Assembly: GCA_028583405.1 (NCBI GenBank)
Contig: CM053246.1
Coordinates: 23,346,412-23,410,411, forward strand
From: Pogonophryne albipinna
Lineage: Eukaryota > Chordata > Actinopteri > Perciformes > Artedidraconidae
Length of the DNA stretch: 64,000 nt
Direction: 5' to 3'
The position numbers and the translations under genes are program-made. Of the stretch, positions 1-16,426 are shown piece after piece. The notes beneath the pieces were generated by a model that did not search any database, was not told the DNA's origin, and saw nothing but the letters and a program-made list of their open reading frames with translations. Each line of letters starts with the position of its first letter. The stretch's first letter is position 1.

Positions 1-1720
1 GTGTTGACAGAGTCTAATATACCGTCTCGACCACTTGCCAATTGCTGCTACTATGAAATCAAAACTGCTCCAAATGTCTGTGTTTAGTTCTCATCAGGTG
101 TTGATTTCAAGGATTATGGCTCTGAGATCAAAACCTTTTGTTTTTGTCTCTTATGAAATTCAAGCTGCAGCTTGTTGTACCTCAACATACAGAAGATTGA
201 TTATTTGAAAAAACCATTACCATGCATTTTGGGCTCTGTGTAGAGTCTCCATTGTACTGAGGAAGATTCACAAACAAAGAGCGCCACAGAGCCCTGAAAC
301 AAAGAGAGACAGATCATAAGCAATAAGTAGATCTTGTTGAACCCTGAATTACAAACGTGGGAGGAGCACACATAGACAAAGCTGTCATTTTTTAATGTTG
401 TGTTGGGATGTTTTTTGTTTGTAGTATTTTTCTCCCTCCAGAATATTCGTGGGAGCAGCTTTGCGTGCAGCTCTCCGCTGTCTGCTCTGTGACCCCTCTG
501 AAGTTACACTGATTTCCATGAAGCCTTGAAAAGGGAGGGGTGCTGCAAGTCGATCCCCCCTTCCCTTTAGAGTCAACAAGGCGTTGATCTGAACGAGAAC
601 AGACGTCATGATGTCAGAGCGCCTGTACATCCAGTACTGTGCGCCATGCGGGCATCACATGGCCAAGACTGGCTTTACATAGTGTGGTCAGCTTGGTGTT
701 GATGACAAAAAATATATTCATGAACCACAATTCAGTTATAAACACCTATTGTATTACACACAAGCTCAGAGCGTTTTAGAGCAGGAAGGGGAAAGGGCTG
801 ATATGTGTAAGACAAAACATCTGCAGACTCTTAGTCTTGTTAAATGTGAAATAATTATGTGGTACATTGTATCAAAACAAAACTCTCTCTCCTTGAACAA
901 TACATTAATCAGAACATGTTCAAACCAGTTTGCCACCACTCATTGGTTTTGTCTTTGGCCCTAATATTCTTCACTTAAATTTAAAAAGCAAGAACCTGCT
1001 TAGCTTTTAATATGCTGCACATTACTCTAAACCATGCTATGAATGCAAAACAGAAGTCCACTCTTCAGCCCTAAAGACAAAACACAACTTTATTTGGCCA
1101 TGGCTGAGTCTTCACATTCTAACAACCAACAAACTCCCTGCGTTCCTCTCCACCACAGCACATAACAAAGCCTTATGATACGGCCTCCCATTCAGATGCC
1201 TGTTGCTGCGGGGGAGTCAATTTGGCTTGTTTTGGTTTGTCTGCCACCATTCACTCCATGCTTGTTGTCATCTGTTTGGAATGTGAGGCGATATTGAGTT
1301 TAAATGTAAGAAGAAAAAAACATTGAAACTCCTTACTTCTTCACAGCAACCTGGACGAGTCTTCTCTGCTTAAACGTGTCCTGGTTTGGTACATATTGTA
1401 TTCAGTTGTATCTATAAATAAAAACTGTGATGGTGGTACACAATGTAACTTAAATCGAGCCAGACGGATGCCACTTTAAAACATTAAAGATATAAAGGAT
1501 TACACAGCTCTGTTACAAGATGAAAGAAGAAGTTTGGTGTCAAGAGTTCACGGTCACTGACAGTTTGCCAACCACAATGTGTGGTGCACTGCAGACATTA
1601 TTCTATATGTACAGATGTCCATTTTCACTTGTCACTTTAACTCATTTCGTACTTCATAATTTATATGACCAAATATGCTGACAGTTATTTTACTCTTATT
1701 TTTACTCATATCCTATTTCA
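1..1720. other. Intergenic DNA, no gene seen
   Basis: AT-rich sequence without a long open frame that has splice context or a recognisable protein. It lies downstream of the arrdc2 poly(A) signal. Nothing here could be assigned. Confidence 0.5.
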
Positions 1721-1726
1721 TAGTCT

Positions 1727-1765
1727 TTTATTATTATTATTATTATTATTATTATCATTATTATT
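1727..1765. repeat. (TTA)n microsatellite
   Basis: About eleven TTA/TTATTA units with one interruption (ATCATT). It directly precedes the LINE-type tail that follows. Confidence 0.85.
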
Positions 1766-1789
1766 TAAAAAAGATTCTTGATTTTATTC

Positions 1790-1895
1790 TTGATTTTATT
1801 AATCTGTGCTGTCCTGTTTTTCACACTTACCCTGTTGCTGCTTGTACAACTGAATTTCCCCACGGGGATTAATAAAGGTCCATCTTATCTTATAC
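1790..1895 (+). mobile_element. Non-LTR retrotransposon 3' end fragment
   Basis: The stretch ends in GAATTTCCCCACGGGGATT, AATAAAG and then a short TATCT-like run. This ending is typical of the 3' tails of fish non-LTR retrotransposons of the Rex/CR1/L2 type. No coding part remains. The family assignment is from memory of the tail and is approximate. Confidence 0.55.
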
Positions 1896-2773
1896 TGTAC
1901 CAGAACACCTAATCATAGGTACTATTTTTTGCATCTTTCCAACATAAAAACAATCAGATTCTTAGAATGAGAAGTTTTTGTAGCAAGGTGAGGGAAATAG
2001 GTACATTTTGTATTCATATTATATTTGAATCACTGTTATATACACACATTTTCTTCCGAAGACTCCCAAAGCAATATTTTATCATTCTAAACTCCTTCAT
2101 TTTCCGTCATTTCCATGTTTAAGTGCATCTGTGTTTAATGAGCTTCTAATCTATGTGCTTCAGAGCACTTTAAAAATATAATTATATCATCAAGCTAAAG
2201 TCAAACTAGTCTGCCTAGCTTACAGCTACCATGCTCATTGCATGATAACAGAAAAGGGTAATAGAATAGGATAGAACCAACTAAATGTGATTATTTTTGC
2301 ACTTATTGTTAAAGACAGTTTAGTCTGACTAATGATAGTTTGTGTATCCACAAAAAGTGTGTAAACAACCTCCCTGAGGAAATGATTACTTTAGTTCAAG
2401 AGAGTAAACAGTTCCGTCACAGTTTTAATACAGCTTTTTGAAACATGTCTGTCAAAAGTACACATCCTGAAAGAGTGTCCTCAGTTGTGTGTATGCACAA
2501 AGGATTCCGTGTGTAGTTTTCAACACACACACAAAGATACACTCTGGGCATGATAGTCAACATTTTCATCTTCACCACATTTCAGGATGTAGTTTTGCTG
2601 ACTGTACAGTCTGGCTGTTTCATCAAGATGTATTTTTGATGTTGCCACCCGTGAAACGTCAACATTATTCAGTGGCTTGTTTGTTTACAGTTTGTTCGAA
2701 GCAACCAGCTTGTAATTCATTGTTCCTCAGTAATGTAACCAGTGATTGAGTTAAAACGTGTCACTCCTCCACT

Positions 2774-3152
2774 TGTTACAACCTGCCTTAAGGCTGGAAC
2801 AAATAGGGAGGCCACACAGAGTTAAATGCCAAATATCTGTTTAACAGGTTAAAGAAAAACACCTCTGATGAATAGTGTACGTAAGAATCAGACTGTCAGT
2901 AGTGTGAGCAGTGTGTGGGTGTGTGGAAGGGTGTTGTAGCATGTTGGAGGGTGCATCAAACCTAACACAGGCTGTAGGCTGAGGTTGTTGCAGCATGCCA
3001 GAATCAGAGACTGATCCTTGCAGCTGGGCAACCTTTATACCTTCTTGAGGCTCCGCCTCTAGATGTGCGGGCACAAACAGGACGACACTCCCAGCACCTG
3101 CCACAGCAAGGCAGGGAGCACAGCCAGGCAGAAGGGGGGAGGGGTCGTCACA
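2774..3152 (-). mobile_element. LTR of a Ty3/gypsy-type retrotransposon
   Basis: On the minus strand this 379-bp block begins TGTGACGACCCC and ends GTTGTAACA, so it has TG...CA ends. It contains a TATA-like GGTATAAAGG. Immediately before it on the minus strand is a purine run (AAGGGAGGGGG) that fits a polypurine tract, so this would be a 3' LTR. A copy of its first ~90 bp lies at 43561-43648. No matching 5' LTR was found, so the insertion is incomplete. Confidence 0.65.
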
Positions 3153-3387
3153 CCCCCTCCCTTAAAATGGAGGACCTACTAGGATCCTCCAACCTGGGGC
3201 ACAAAATCACAGACACAAAACACAATAGGCAAAACCAAGTTAACCTTGAAATGTTCATACAACCTGCAAGCACATCTGTAGCATCTAACTCACCCCCTCA
3301 GCAACTTTGGTACCCAAGAAGCATTTTAAGAGAGGGCAAACAGAAAAAAACAGACACCCCTGCAGAGAGAAAAACACTAGTTAACCT

Positions 3388-3466
3388 AGGAGGTTATAGC
3401 CCTGGACATGGCATCAGCCACTGTATTATCCACACCTTTGACATGCCTAATGTCCAGATGAAAAGG
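3388..3466 (-). pseudogene. Remnant of gypsy pol, end of RNase H domain
   Basis: The minus strand reads VKGVDNTVADAMSR followed a few codons later by a stop. This is the hallmark end of the Ty3/gypsy RNase H region (consensus like H-KG-N-ADALSR). Only about 25 residues are recognisable. It lies about 240 bp inside the adjacent LTR, which supports a heavily deleted gypsy element rather than chance similarity. Confidence 0.65.
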
Positions 3467-3499
3467 GTGGAGGAGACACTATGTCTGTATCAATCTCAT

Positions 3500-5690
3500 C
3501 TGTCTATGTTATCTTAATTTAGCATTGAAATAATTCTTGAAAAGGTTGTTGTTGGTCGAGGTTAGTTTTTTCTCAAGTGGAAGTATTTCTGCGTGTTTGT
3601 GAATTGAGAGATAAACAGGATGTGCAGATGTCTTGGAGCACATCACTGACCCAGTTATCATTCAATGTTCCCCAGATTTTGTTTTTGCTAAAGCAAGGCT
3701 GTGGGTGTCACAATTACATGCTTGGATTAAAGTAAAAGTAGTCTTTCAGTTGTTTGAGGTGGAGCAATTGGTTTAGAGATCATAATTGCAGGATTATTTA
3801 AAATAAAACGTAATGATGCTCATAGTAGCTACAAATTCCAGATAAAAACCCAGATATGTTTTATGTAAACAAAGTTGAATAATGAAGATTTAGAACAAAC
3901 AAAGTCATCTACTGCCTTGTAAAATAGATGTGGGTTTATTTTTTGGGTTAGGGTTAGGGGGTTAGAATTACAAGTAGTTTTGGTTTTGTGGTTCACCTAC
4001 ATTTTAACTCAACTCAAAATGATGTGAGGAGACGCGCTATAATTAAACCAGACATGCAGGTTTAACAACCGAGGTAACAAACCATTTAAAATGTTAAATG
4101 ACTCATTCAAACTCAGAGCATCAATCAAAAGCATTACAAAACATGATTACAGGAACACGGTGGATGTTGCAGGAGATTTTTGTTGTACTTGTGTCATAAT
4201 GTCTGTTCTCTGGTGGAAGAGTCCCTTCATAAAAAACAGAGGTGGTCACTGAAGGTCGCTGCGGTGAACACCAGCACAACCTCTGAGTGTCGGACACCTG
4301 GATGTTCTTTGCTTCAGTCAGATACAAAAGGATCGTAGTTGGTTAATGGTAGTCATTTTAAGTTACACTTCATTATGACTAGGGGGAATACTACATTCTG
4401 CTTTGCAAGTAGAACCCTTCAGTCTGTGTCCAGCAAATAAGAATAAGATGAAATGCTTTCATTTCATACTGAGAGAGCTAAGTGAAACCTTAACTGGTAA
4501 GGTTATGTTGTGTGTTATTTGATGGTAAAGGTATTTTAAACAGGGGTGTTTCTCAGCTAGTATAGCAATTGTGTACCACCAACATCGATGCATGATGTCA
4601 TTTTTTACAGCACTAAATCTGATTTAATTCTTATTTATTACTTTTTATTTAAGGTCTGAGAACTGATACCAAAGACTGAGATCAGTCTGTGTTCACTCAC
4701 CATGTCTGAGGCCAGTCGACAAAGGTAACTGATTTTTAATTGAGTTATAAAATCTGTTTTTGTTCTATGATTACTATTTTATTATGCCAGTTCTTCTCCA
4801 CATTGGTTAGTGTCATTTCTATGATCATGGTAGCTTTAATATGATGCTGCATCAGCACCTCCTGAAAATCCCCTGTCAGGTGACAGTGCTCAATGTGTTT
4901 GTGTACACCGGGTAGTTTATTGCTCAATTGGGTGCAATACCATCCTTCCTTTTGATTAACATGGACCAAACTTTTACTTTCATTTTGAGTTTCCTATCGA
5001 GCATTATCTTATTTTCTCATATTGCATGATGAAGTAGCTGAACATATAACCTCAGATACTGTTTACTTTCATTTATAAGTAATGGTCTAAAGTTCTGGCA
5101 AAATCTACATAACAAAAAGTATAAAAGCTTCTAACTGAAACTGGTTTCCTCCACATTGCACATTTCTCTAACTTTCTCCTTAAGATGATTCACTGATTAA
5201 ACCCCAGAGAAGGCCTTCAGTCGTGTTTAAAGCTTTGTGTAACATTGAGTATACTTCCCTGAGCTGCTTGTTTGTTCCTTACATGTTGTGTGTTTACATG
5301 TGGCAAAAATAACTGATTCTTGTTGAATATTCATGTAAACCAAGTACAAAATGTACAAGAGGAAACTAAACGAGATCCATATAAGAGCTGAAAGCAATCT
5401 GACAGATTCAATGGTGTGAAGAAATACCTTTTGACACCTTTTCCTAGTGTGGCGGAGTAAACCGGATTAACAAAAGTGTGTTATTAAAGCTGTAAGAGGC
5501 TCAACTTGAGTCTGTAATTATAGTTTCATATCTTCTGATTGTAGCTTCTTTGTCCAATGAACCCTGCCCTTGGCAAACATATCAGTTTGACTCACTCTTG
5601 AACATGATGTACTAATCCACTGGCACGCAACTTGCTAAACAGACGTGTGTACAGTTTACCTACCAGTCAAGGTTTGAAAGAAAACACTGA
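3500..5690. other. Intergenic, nothing assigned
   Basis: No exon or mobile-element ends were recognised. A short interstitial telomere-like GGGTTAGGGTTAGGGGG occurs at about 3945-3961. Confidence 0.4.
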
Positions 5691-5714
5691 GTGCAAACAT
5701 TATTTTTAATCTTT

Positions 5715-5720
5715 TTTATT
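5715..5720 (-). terminator. arrdc2: Poly(A) signal of arrdc2
   Basis: Minus-strand AATAAA about 1.35 kb downstream of the arrdc2 stop codon. No intervening gene is seen, and this is the best candidate for the end of its 3' UTR. Cleavage would fall near 5690-5700. Confidence 0.6.
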
Positions 5721-7062
5721 AGAAAAGAAGTTTATAAAACTTTGGTAAGATTGTGAATGAACAATTTGTATAAAAATATATTTCAGTACATGCCACAGAA
5801 GTCACACAGCTGACCCTGAAGACTTGTCATACTTTTACAGTTTTTTTGGGAAGTTGAGGAACAAACACATAATCCTCCAGTCAGGTTTTGGAATGTTCTT
5901 TGTCCAGACATTTCAGTGGCATCTCCAGCTTAAGGCTGGCCTTGCACGCTGAGCACTGTGTTCTGGTTAGGCGTCACAAAGCGCCCCACAGCACCAACGC
6001 ATCTGGTTCCCATCAAAAGCTTCAGACCACGTGGCTCAGCGTCTCCATCTCCTCTTCCTCCTTTGGTTTAGCAGCTGGGAGAGCTAATATATGAGCGTAT
6101 TGTAGCTCTATACACAAACTGCTTCTTCTATTTTATCCCTGTGCTAAAATCAACAACCACAGCTAACTGACACTTCAGTGCCTTAAGCCTTAACACAACA
6201 CCTCTCTTGGAATTCATACACATACATTCCAACCGTTTTGTTCCAAGTTCTTGAAGAATACATTCAGTGCTGTTAATCTCTGAGAGAACAGCTCCCTGAA
6301 ACTCTTATGCAATCTTTGACAGCAGTTAATTAAGGCATACTTATTATTCCCTTTTACATAATGTGACCTGCATGCATAAAGTACATCTACAACTGCTTTC
6401 TTGACTTGATCCACTTTCACACCTTCAAATACAGTATGTCACAGTAGACATCATCACAGGCTCCCTGCTGATGACTGACACAATGCATAGCACTGTAGGT
6501 TGTTAAGATCTGCTGAGTTTGCCAGGACAAGGAGAGTTGAAAAGTTAAGATTGCACTTTTCTCTGTACGCTTATCAAAGAGGACAACAATAAATCATCTT
6601 ATAAAGAGTGCTTTTTTAGAACATTTGAAGACCAGTTGCAATTTCAACTCTCCACCTGACAATTTTCAAGTGATCTTTCCCCACAAATATGTCCAAAACT
6701 CCTTAAATCACAAAATTCGCTTCACATGAGGGAATCATTGATTGGGAGGTATTTACAGCTCGCTTCTCATAAAGGAGCCATAAATCACTTGGGGAGAACA
6801 GGAACTGATTTGGAGTAGTTCTTTTTCTTGTAACACAATCGGAAAATGTCCACTTTTCTTTATGGACGTGAAACGAAGTCTTCCACACACATCCAGTTCC
6901 TGTGAGCTCCATCTCCTGAACTCTCCGTGGCGCTCCAGTCTCTCTCCACGACACTCGGTGGGATCAGGTGCCATCATCAGAGAGCAGTAATCCAGGAGAA
7001 GATAAATCTCTTGATTCTTTTCTTTAAGTTAGGTCGCTTGACGCTCAGTCAGGGCTCATGGT

Positions 7063-10876
<3,814 letters not shown>

Positions 10877-11069
10877 TTTTGCAGGCTATGTAATTCCCCT
10901 CGAAAGCAAAAGTGAGTGATGCACTTATTCTTCTCCCCGCAGTATATCAAAAGTGTTATGAAGTGGATGTTCAGACTGCAGGTTAATTGTATTCACTTGT
11001 TTAAAGCTCAAACTGAGAAGTGCTTTTCAGTCTGCAGCCCTATTTGCAGGCTAAGAAAGTGGGCGGGAT

Positions 11070-11080
11070 TGTTTTATGCA
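11070..11080 (-). promoter_or_regulatory. arrdc2: Possible TATA-like element of the proximal arrdc2 promoter
   Basis: GCATAAAAC on the minus strand, followed by the GC-rich AATCCCGCCC, about 195 bp upstream of the proximal ATG. It is a plausible core promoter for the short form of the gene, but the TATA match is imperfect. Confidence 0.35.
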
Positions 11081-12999
11081 TGGGCTCGGGAGAGGGTTGA
11101 GGGCTGATGCTGCCTTCAGGAGCTCCTCTATTGTACCGAATTCTCAGTGATATCCAACTGCATTTGGCTACTTTGTTTGGTCAAAATCAACAACAAAACG
11201 TATCAAGAAAGTTTCAATTGGAGATCTGGAGTTAGAACAAACATTGCAGCAGCTTTTTCCACAAGTAATCACTTTCAAAAACTTTGTGTGGGACGAGTGA
11301 AATAAGCTGACAGTCCAGTCCTGAGAACTTAGGTTTATAGTAAAATTCTCATTTATCAAGTTTCCGCGCCGAACCTGAAGGCAACATAATAAACATACAG
11401 ACTGGGTGTGGAGGCAGCAGAGAGGAAAACAGGGCCTGCTGGTGATTGATAGTTACAGGTTCTCGAAGAAAACAGGCTCTGAGCAGTCTGGCAGAGATCC
11501 GCCCTGCTCAGCTCAGAGAAAAAATAGTTTCATTCTGGAGTGGACCAAAGTTGTTTACTCCACTTCTTCTATGTCACTTTTGACATACCGTTACACAGCA
11601 TATGGAAAACACAGCTATGCACAATATTATGCAATGTATGCCAGCAGATCCCTGTATGAATAAACAACTACAGTCATTCAAACTTCAATGATATATTGAT
11701 ACAAGCATACAACACATACATCACAGAAAAAACTACATGTTCCAGAATAACGAAAATGTCTGCAACGTGTAATGAATCATAGCACCCATCCAGCCTTTTC
11801 ACAACACATTAAAGTCACTTTCAACAGTTGGAAACAAAGACAATTTGGAGCAAATTGACTTTTTTTGCAAATTCTGCAATCAACAAACACTGCTTCGTTT
11901 CCCCACTGGGTTAGTCTTGTCATTCAATTTAAAAGTCCTCGCAACAAAAATCAAGTCTGGTCTGAGAAAAACAAAGTTGTTTACTCTCCTTTGTTCCCTG
12001 AGAGCAAGAAGTTGGCTCTCCAGTGCCACCGTGTGGTTAGGTATGAGACAATGTGCACAGCTGTAAGGAAATGTTTTTACACAGCCTGAACTGAACTGTG
12101 TGTGATTCTGGGAAAAGACTTAACGTAGATTGTAATAGAAGAATAATCAAGTTAGGCATTTGCAAGAGCTTTCCAACTTAGAATCTCCTCACTGTTAATT
12201 CACTCATTGCTGGTAAGAATACAAGTAGAAAGTACAAAGGGCTTTTCCTTTCCTCAAGTAAAATTGGTTCCTTCTACTAAAAATTGGTGAAATAAGCAGC
12301 AGAATGATGACATATTTTGAGAGGTCAGTTGTCCAATTTGCATCACTGGTGTTTTTCCTCCTGAATGATATCCAGAAAGTTCTGACCTGGGGAGAAATAC
12401 AGCCCAGCACGCCACCTGCTGGTGTCCGGGAGCAGCAGCCTGGATCTGTCTCCCTGCGTGGGACCTGATAAGATGAACATGTGGGTGTCTACACACAACT
12501 TTGGGCCTGATATACATTACAGCTATGCAGATGACTCAGTATGAGCACCCTAATCATGGCTGAAAGCCCTTTCCTACTGCTGCAGACTAAAGTAAACATA
12601 TTCATTAATCTATTTCTCTTTGTTCACTAAAAGAGCTACTGCTGAGTGTGCTACATTGCTACAAAATATTAACATTGAGGCACTACATACTTAAGAGCAA
12701 AGTTGGGCATGATAAAGTGTTATTCTTAAATGGGTTTGCATGAGAGATATGTCTTTTTTTTCTCCAACTCCCAGCTCTTAAACTTGAACTCCTGAATGCA
12801 AAACCAAACTATTTTCTGAAACCGGACATATACATTCCTGCCTTTAAAAAAAAGCGGGGGAAAAAAGCTTAAAATGTTTACAAAAAACACAGAAAGGTAT
12901 AAATGAGGTATAAGCGACAACATGTTGTAAAATGAATGGAGAGCAGCAGCTGTGTGGTGGAGGAGGATGGGCCATGGGGAGCCACGTGTTGTTTTCCTA

Positions 13000-13013
13000 G
13001 TAACCGCGGCAAC
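13000..13013 (+). promoter_or_regulatory. RFX X-box-like palindrome
   Basis: GTAACCGCGGCAAC matches the X-box form GTNRCC-N2-RGYAAC. RFX factors bind such sites upstream of ciliary genes. No ciliary gene is adjacent here, so the role is unknown. Confidence 0.45.
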
Positions 13014-13528
13014 AGCTGCATTTTTCAAACAGCTCCCAGCCCGACTCTTTCCTTCCTTCACCCTCTGTCTTTCACTTTCTCACAACTTAATGTCCCATGT
13101 AAATAGAACCAAACACAGCATCCTTTTTTCTTCTTTTGAACATAAAATGTACTGCTTATGCTATTGCTTTGCACATAAAAACATCAATATGACAGATTTA
13201 TTTCCTCAAGGGATTTGAAACATACATGAGAAGCTGAAGCTTTGCAAAAACAAAAAAGGCACTTATTTCCTTCACAGATTCTATAGACGCATTGGTCTAC
13301 AGAATGTCGGTCTGAAAGACATTTAAAGCTCAGACCACAAACACACTGACAGCACCTTAAAGAGCCTGTGACAGCATCCCAACAACTGTTGTGCAATGAA
13401 ATATTGGGCTACTAGTCATCTCGAACCGTCAGTTTAAAAAAGAAGATGCGATACCGTTCCGCTAAATATCAATAATTTCGAACATCGCGGGGAAATTCCT
13501 TCGAGTCATTTTGAAGTTTTGGGGGAAG

Positions 13529-13543
13529 CCGGAAGTGACGTCA
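13529..13543 (+). promoter_or_regulatory. ETS/CRE composite promoter motif
   Basis: CCGGAAGTGACGTCA joins an ETS site (CCGGAAGT) and a full CRE (TGACGTCA) in a GC-richer stretch. The uba52 promoter in this window has the same arrangement (GGAAGTGACGTA) 20-30 bp upstream of its start, so an unassigned start site around 13555-13570 is plausible. A donor-like GTGCG/GTGAGAG follows at 13562-13573. Confidence 0.5.
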
Positions 13544-13565
13544 ATGCGGGAACGCTTCACTGTGC

Positions 13566-13573
13566 GGTGAGAG
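13566..13573. repeat. Target-site duplication, left copy (GGTGAGAG)
   Basis: Exact 8-bp match to 35077-35084, flanking the outer ends of the giant inverted repeat. Confidence 0.85.
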
Positions 13574-13985
13574 CATGGATGTATAATAAGAACTGGATAC
13601 AGCGTGGGAGGCGGGGCCTCATTCATTCCTATGAGAGCTGCTCATTAGCGCATGATGATAAAATGGCCCAACTTTTGAGAGAGTGAAACGTCACAGATTA
13701 CCCGGCATGCCTGAGAAGTACCCGTATGTGCGCTCATAGCGCATGCGCAACTTTAACCAAAATGCTCGTTCACATCAAGCACGTCAATTTGCGTACACGT
13801 AACAGCACCGCACGTTCATGACAGCATGGATGGATTTGATATTAACGAGGCGGCAGTTAGCAGCTAGCGGCTAGCTAGTAATTATGCTAATGTACACATC
13901 AATGTTATGTACTTATATTACGCTGTAACAGGATCTAGTGATATCCAAGCAACAGAGCTTCATTTAGCATGAAAGAATGATTGCA

Positions 13986-13988
<3 letters not shown>

Positions 13989-14068
<80 letters not shown>
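13989..14068. repeat. (AT)n microsatellite, left arm
   Basis: About 80 bp of pure AT. The matching tract in the right arm (about 34639-34661) is only ~23 bp. Confidence 0.95.
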
Positions 14069-14070
<2 letters not shown>

Positions 14071-14399
14071 CCTATATATACTTATAATAATAAGTAATAT
14101 TAACTTTATTTAATACAACATTTACGGTTCAAGATTTAATCATATAGCCCATGTAGTATGATAATGAATTACAGCAAACATGTGCAATATATCCATTATT
14201 ACACCCCCGTGGGATGACTGCGGTCAACTCAGCCGTCTCTCAAATTTGCTTGGTCAAATGAGCAGTTCTTCATTTTTGAGTGCGCGATTTATAGCGCCTT
14301 TACGGTAATCGCTGAGAAGCGGCACGAACGCAAGAGTAAAAGAATGCATGTTTTTTCTGCTTCATGCGATACAAATTATTTTTACCATAAATTCTTAAA

Positions 14400-15474
14400 A
14401 AAACTAACACTGTTTGACTCAGTCCTAGTTTGACTGCTACCAACAATAAAATGAAGTACTTTTACTGTCTTTTTTCTGGGTAATACTCTCAAATTCCCCT
14501 CCTGAGAACAAAATCATGCAACTTCTGCTATATTTGATGAGATAAAATGATTTTTAGCCATACATCCTTAATAAAAGTGATACTGTTGGACTCAGTACTT
14601 GTTAGACTACTACCATAAGTACAATCAAGTACTTTTACTGTGTACTTTTGAGTAATCCCCTGTCAAACTCCCCTCCCGAGTACAATAATTCATGTATTTG
14701 CTATATTTGATGAGAGATAAAAGGATATTTTGGCATAAGTTCTTAATGAAATTGGTACTGTTGGATTCAGTACTACTTGGACTACTACCAAAAGTACAAT
14801 CAAGTACTTTTACTGTGTACATTTTGAGTAATCCTTTGTCAAACTCCACCCCAGAGTACAATAATGCATGTTTTTGGCCATCTTTGATGAGAGATAAAAT
14901 GATATTGTGAAATAAGTTCTTAATGAAATTGGTATTGTTGGATTCAGTACTACTTGGACTAGTAGCACAAGTACAATCGAGTACTTTTACTGTGTACTCT
15001 TTGAGTAATCCTTTGTCAAACTCCACCCCTGAGTACAATAATGCATGTTCTCGGCCATCTTTGATGAGAAATAAAATTATTTTGTGCAATAAGTTCTTAA
15101 TGAAATTGGTACTGTTGGATTCAGTACTACTTGGACTACTACCAAAAGTACAATCAAGTACTTTTACTGTGTACATTTTGAGTAATCCTTTGTCAAACTC
15201 CACCCCAGAGTACAATAATGCATGTTTTTGGCCATCTTTGATGAGAGATAAAATGATATTGTGAAATAAGTTCTTAATGAAATTGGTATTGTTGGATTCA
15301 GTACTACTTGGACTAGTAGCACAAGTACAATCGAGTACTTTTACTGTGTACTCTTTGAGTAATCCTTTGTCAAACTCCACCCCTGAGTACAATAATGCAT
15401 GTTTTCTGCTATCTTTGATGAGAGATAAAATGATTGAACTCCCTTCCAGAGTACAATAATGTATTCTTTTTTTA
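14400..15474 (-). repeat. 177-bp tandem array, left outer
   Basis: Repeating unit recognised by CTTTGATGAGAGATAAAATG at 15061, 15238 and 15415, with related copies upstream that decay toward the terminus. Each unit holds GTACAATCAAGTACTTTTACTG and GGACTAGTAGCACAAGTAC. Because 177 is a multiple of three and the unit has few stops, long open frames run through on both strands; these are not taken as genes. Confidence 0.9.
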
Positions 15475-16314
15475 CCGCGTCAAATTCCTCGTACATGTAA
15501 ACCTACCTGGTAATAAACATGTTTCTGATTCTGATATACAGTGGGGCAAAAAAGTATTTAGTCAGCCACCAATTGTGCAAGTTCTCCCACTTAAAAAGAT
15601 GACAGAGGCCTGTAATTTTCATCCTAGGTACACTTCAACTATGAGAGACAGAATGGGGGTAAAGAATCCAGGAAATCACATTGTAGGATTTGTAATGAAT
15701 TAATTGGTAAATTCCTCGGTAAAATAAGTATTTGGTCACCTACAAACAAACAAGATTTCTGGCTCTCACAGACCTGTAACTTCTTCTTTAAGAGCCTCCT
15801 CTGTCCTCCACTTGTTAACTGTATTAATGGAACCTGTTTGAACTCGTTATCAGTATAAAAGACACCTGTCCACAACCTCAAACAGTCACACTCCAAACTC
15901 CACTATGGCCAAGACCAAAGAGCTGTCAAAGGCAGTGGCAGAGCTGGGGGGCCACGGCCACCCCCAGCTGAATCCTGGCCACCCTATTGGCCACCCCAAA
16001 CACTCTCACCACGGGGGCCCAAACTATTTTAGAACATTAAGAAAAAAATGTTTAAGTAACCTTTCATCATTCATCAATAATTAACATTAATAGGACGTTA
16101 TATCGATAATGTAAAGTACTCACTAAACTTACAATTCATTTAACTTATTTTCTTCCAAAAGTTAATTATCCAAAGCCTCTGTACACCCCGTTCTATTTAC
16201 ATGTAATGGTTTGGTCCTGCCTCCAAACGCGGTGTAGCACCGCCGGCACTTTCTAGCAGACACTAGTGTGAGCATGTGAGGAGCAGGGATGCTAGTACTT
16301 ACGTGTGTAGTACC

Positions 16315-16426
16315 ATGTCTCAACGACTCACAAAGTCAGGCTTTCAAAAGAGAAAAGAAAGGAGAGAAAAACAAGAGAGAGGGACTAAAGGGCGACAGTA
16401 TGTCACCCAGTTTTTCAAAAGAAAAG
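16315..16426 (+). pseudogene. Possible first exon of a TTF-type hAT transposase
   Basis: Reads MSQRLTKSGFQKRKERREK and continues to VTQFFKRK before a GTGGGT donor. Basic, lysine-rich starts ending in a short FF motif are typical of ZMYM/TTF-type hAT transposases. No catalytic or dimerisation region was found in the rest of the element, so this is a relic. Confidence 0.45.

Larger units (their letters stand above)
10877..13565. other. arrdc2 proximal promoter region and distal-form intron
   Basis: No protein exon is recognised. It holds the proximal promoter and, farther up, an RFX X-box-like site at 13000 and an ETS/CRE composite at 13529, listed separately. Confidence 0.5.

Noticed and set aside
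3940..3966. Interstitial telomere array
   Set aside because: Only two to three TTAGGG-like units; too short to mean a fusion point.
14625..15392. 255-codon ORF (and similar ORFs of 110-196 codons on both strands at 22-26 kb and 33-34 kb)
   Set aside because: They are readings of the 177-bp tandem repeat, open on both strands because the period is a multiple of three; no protein family or splice context.
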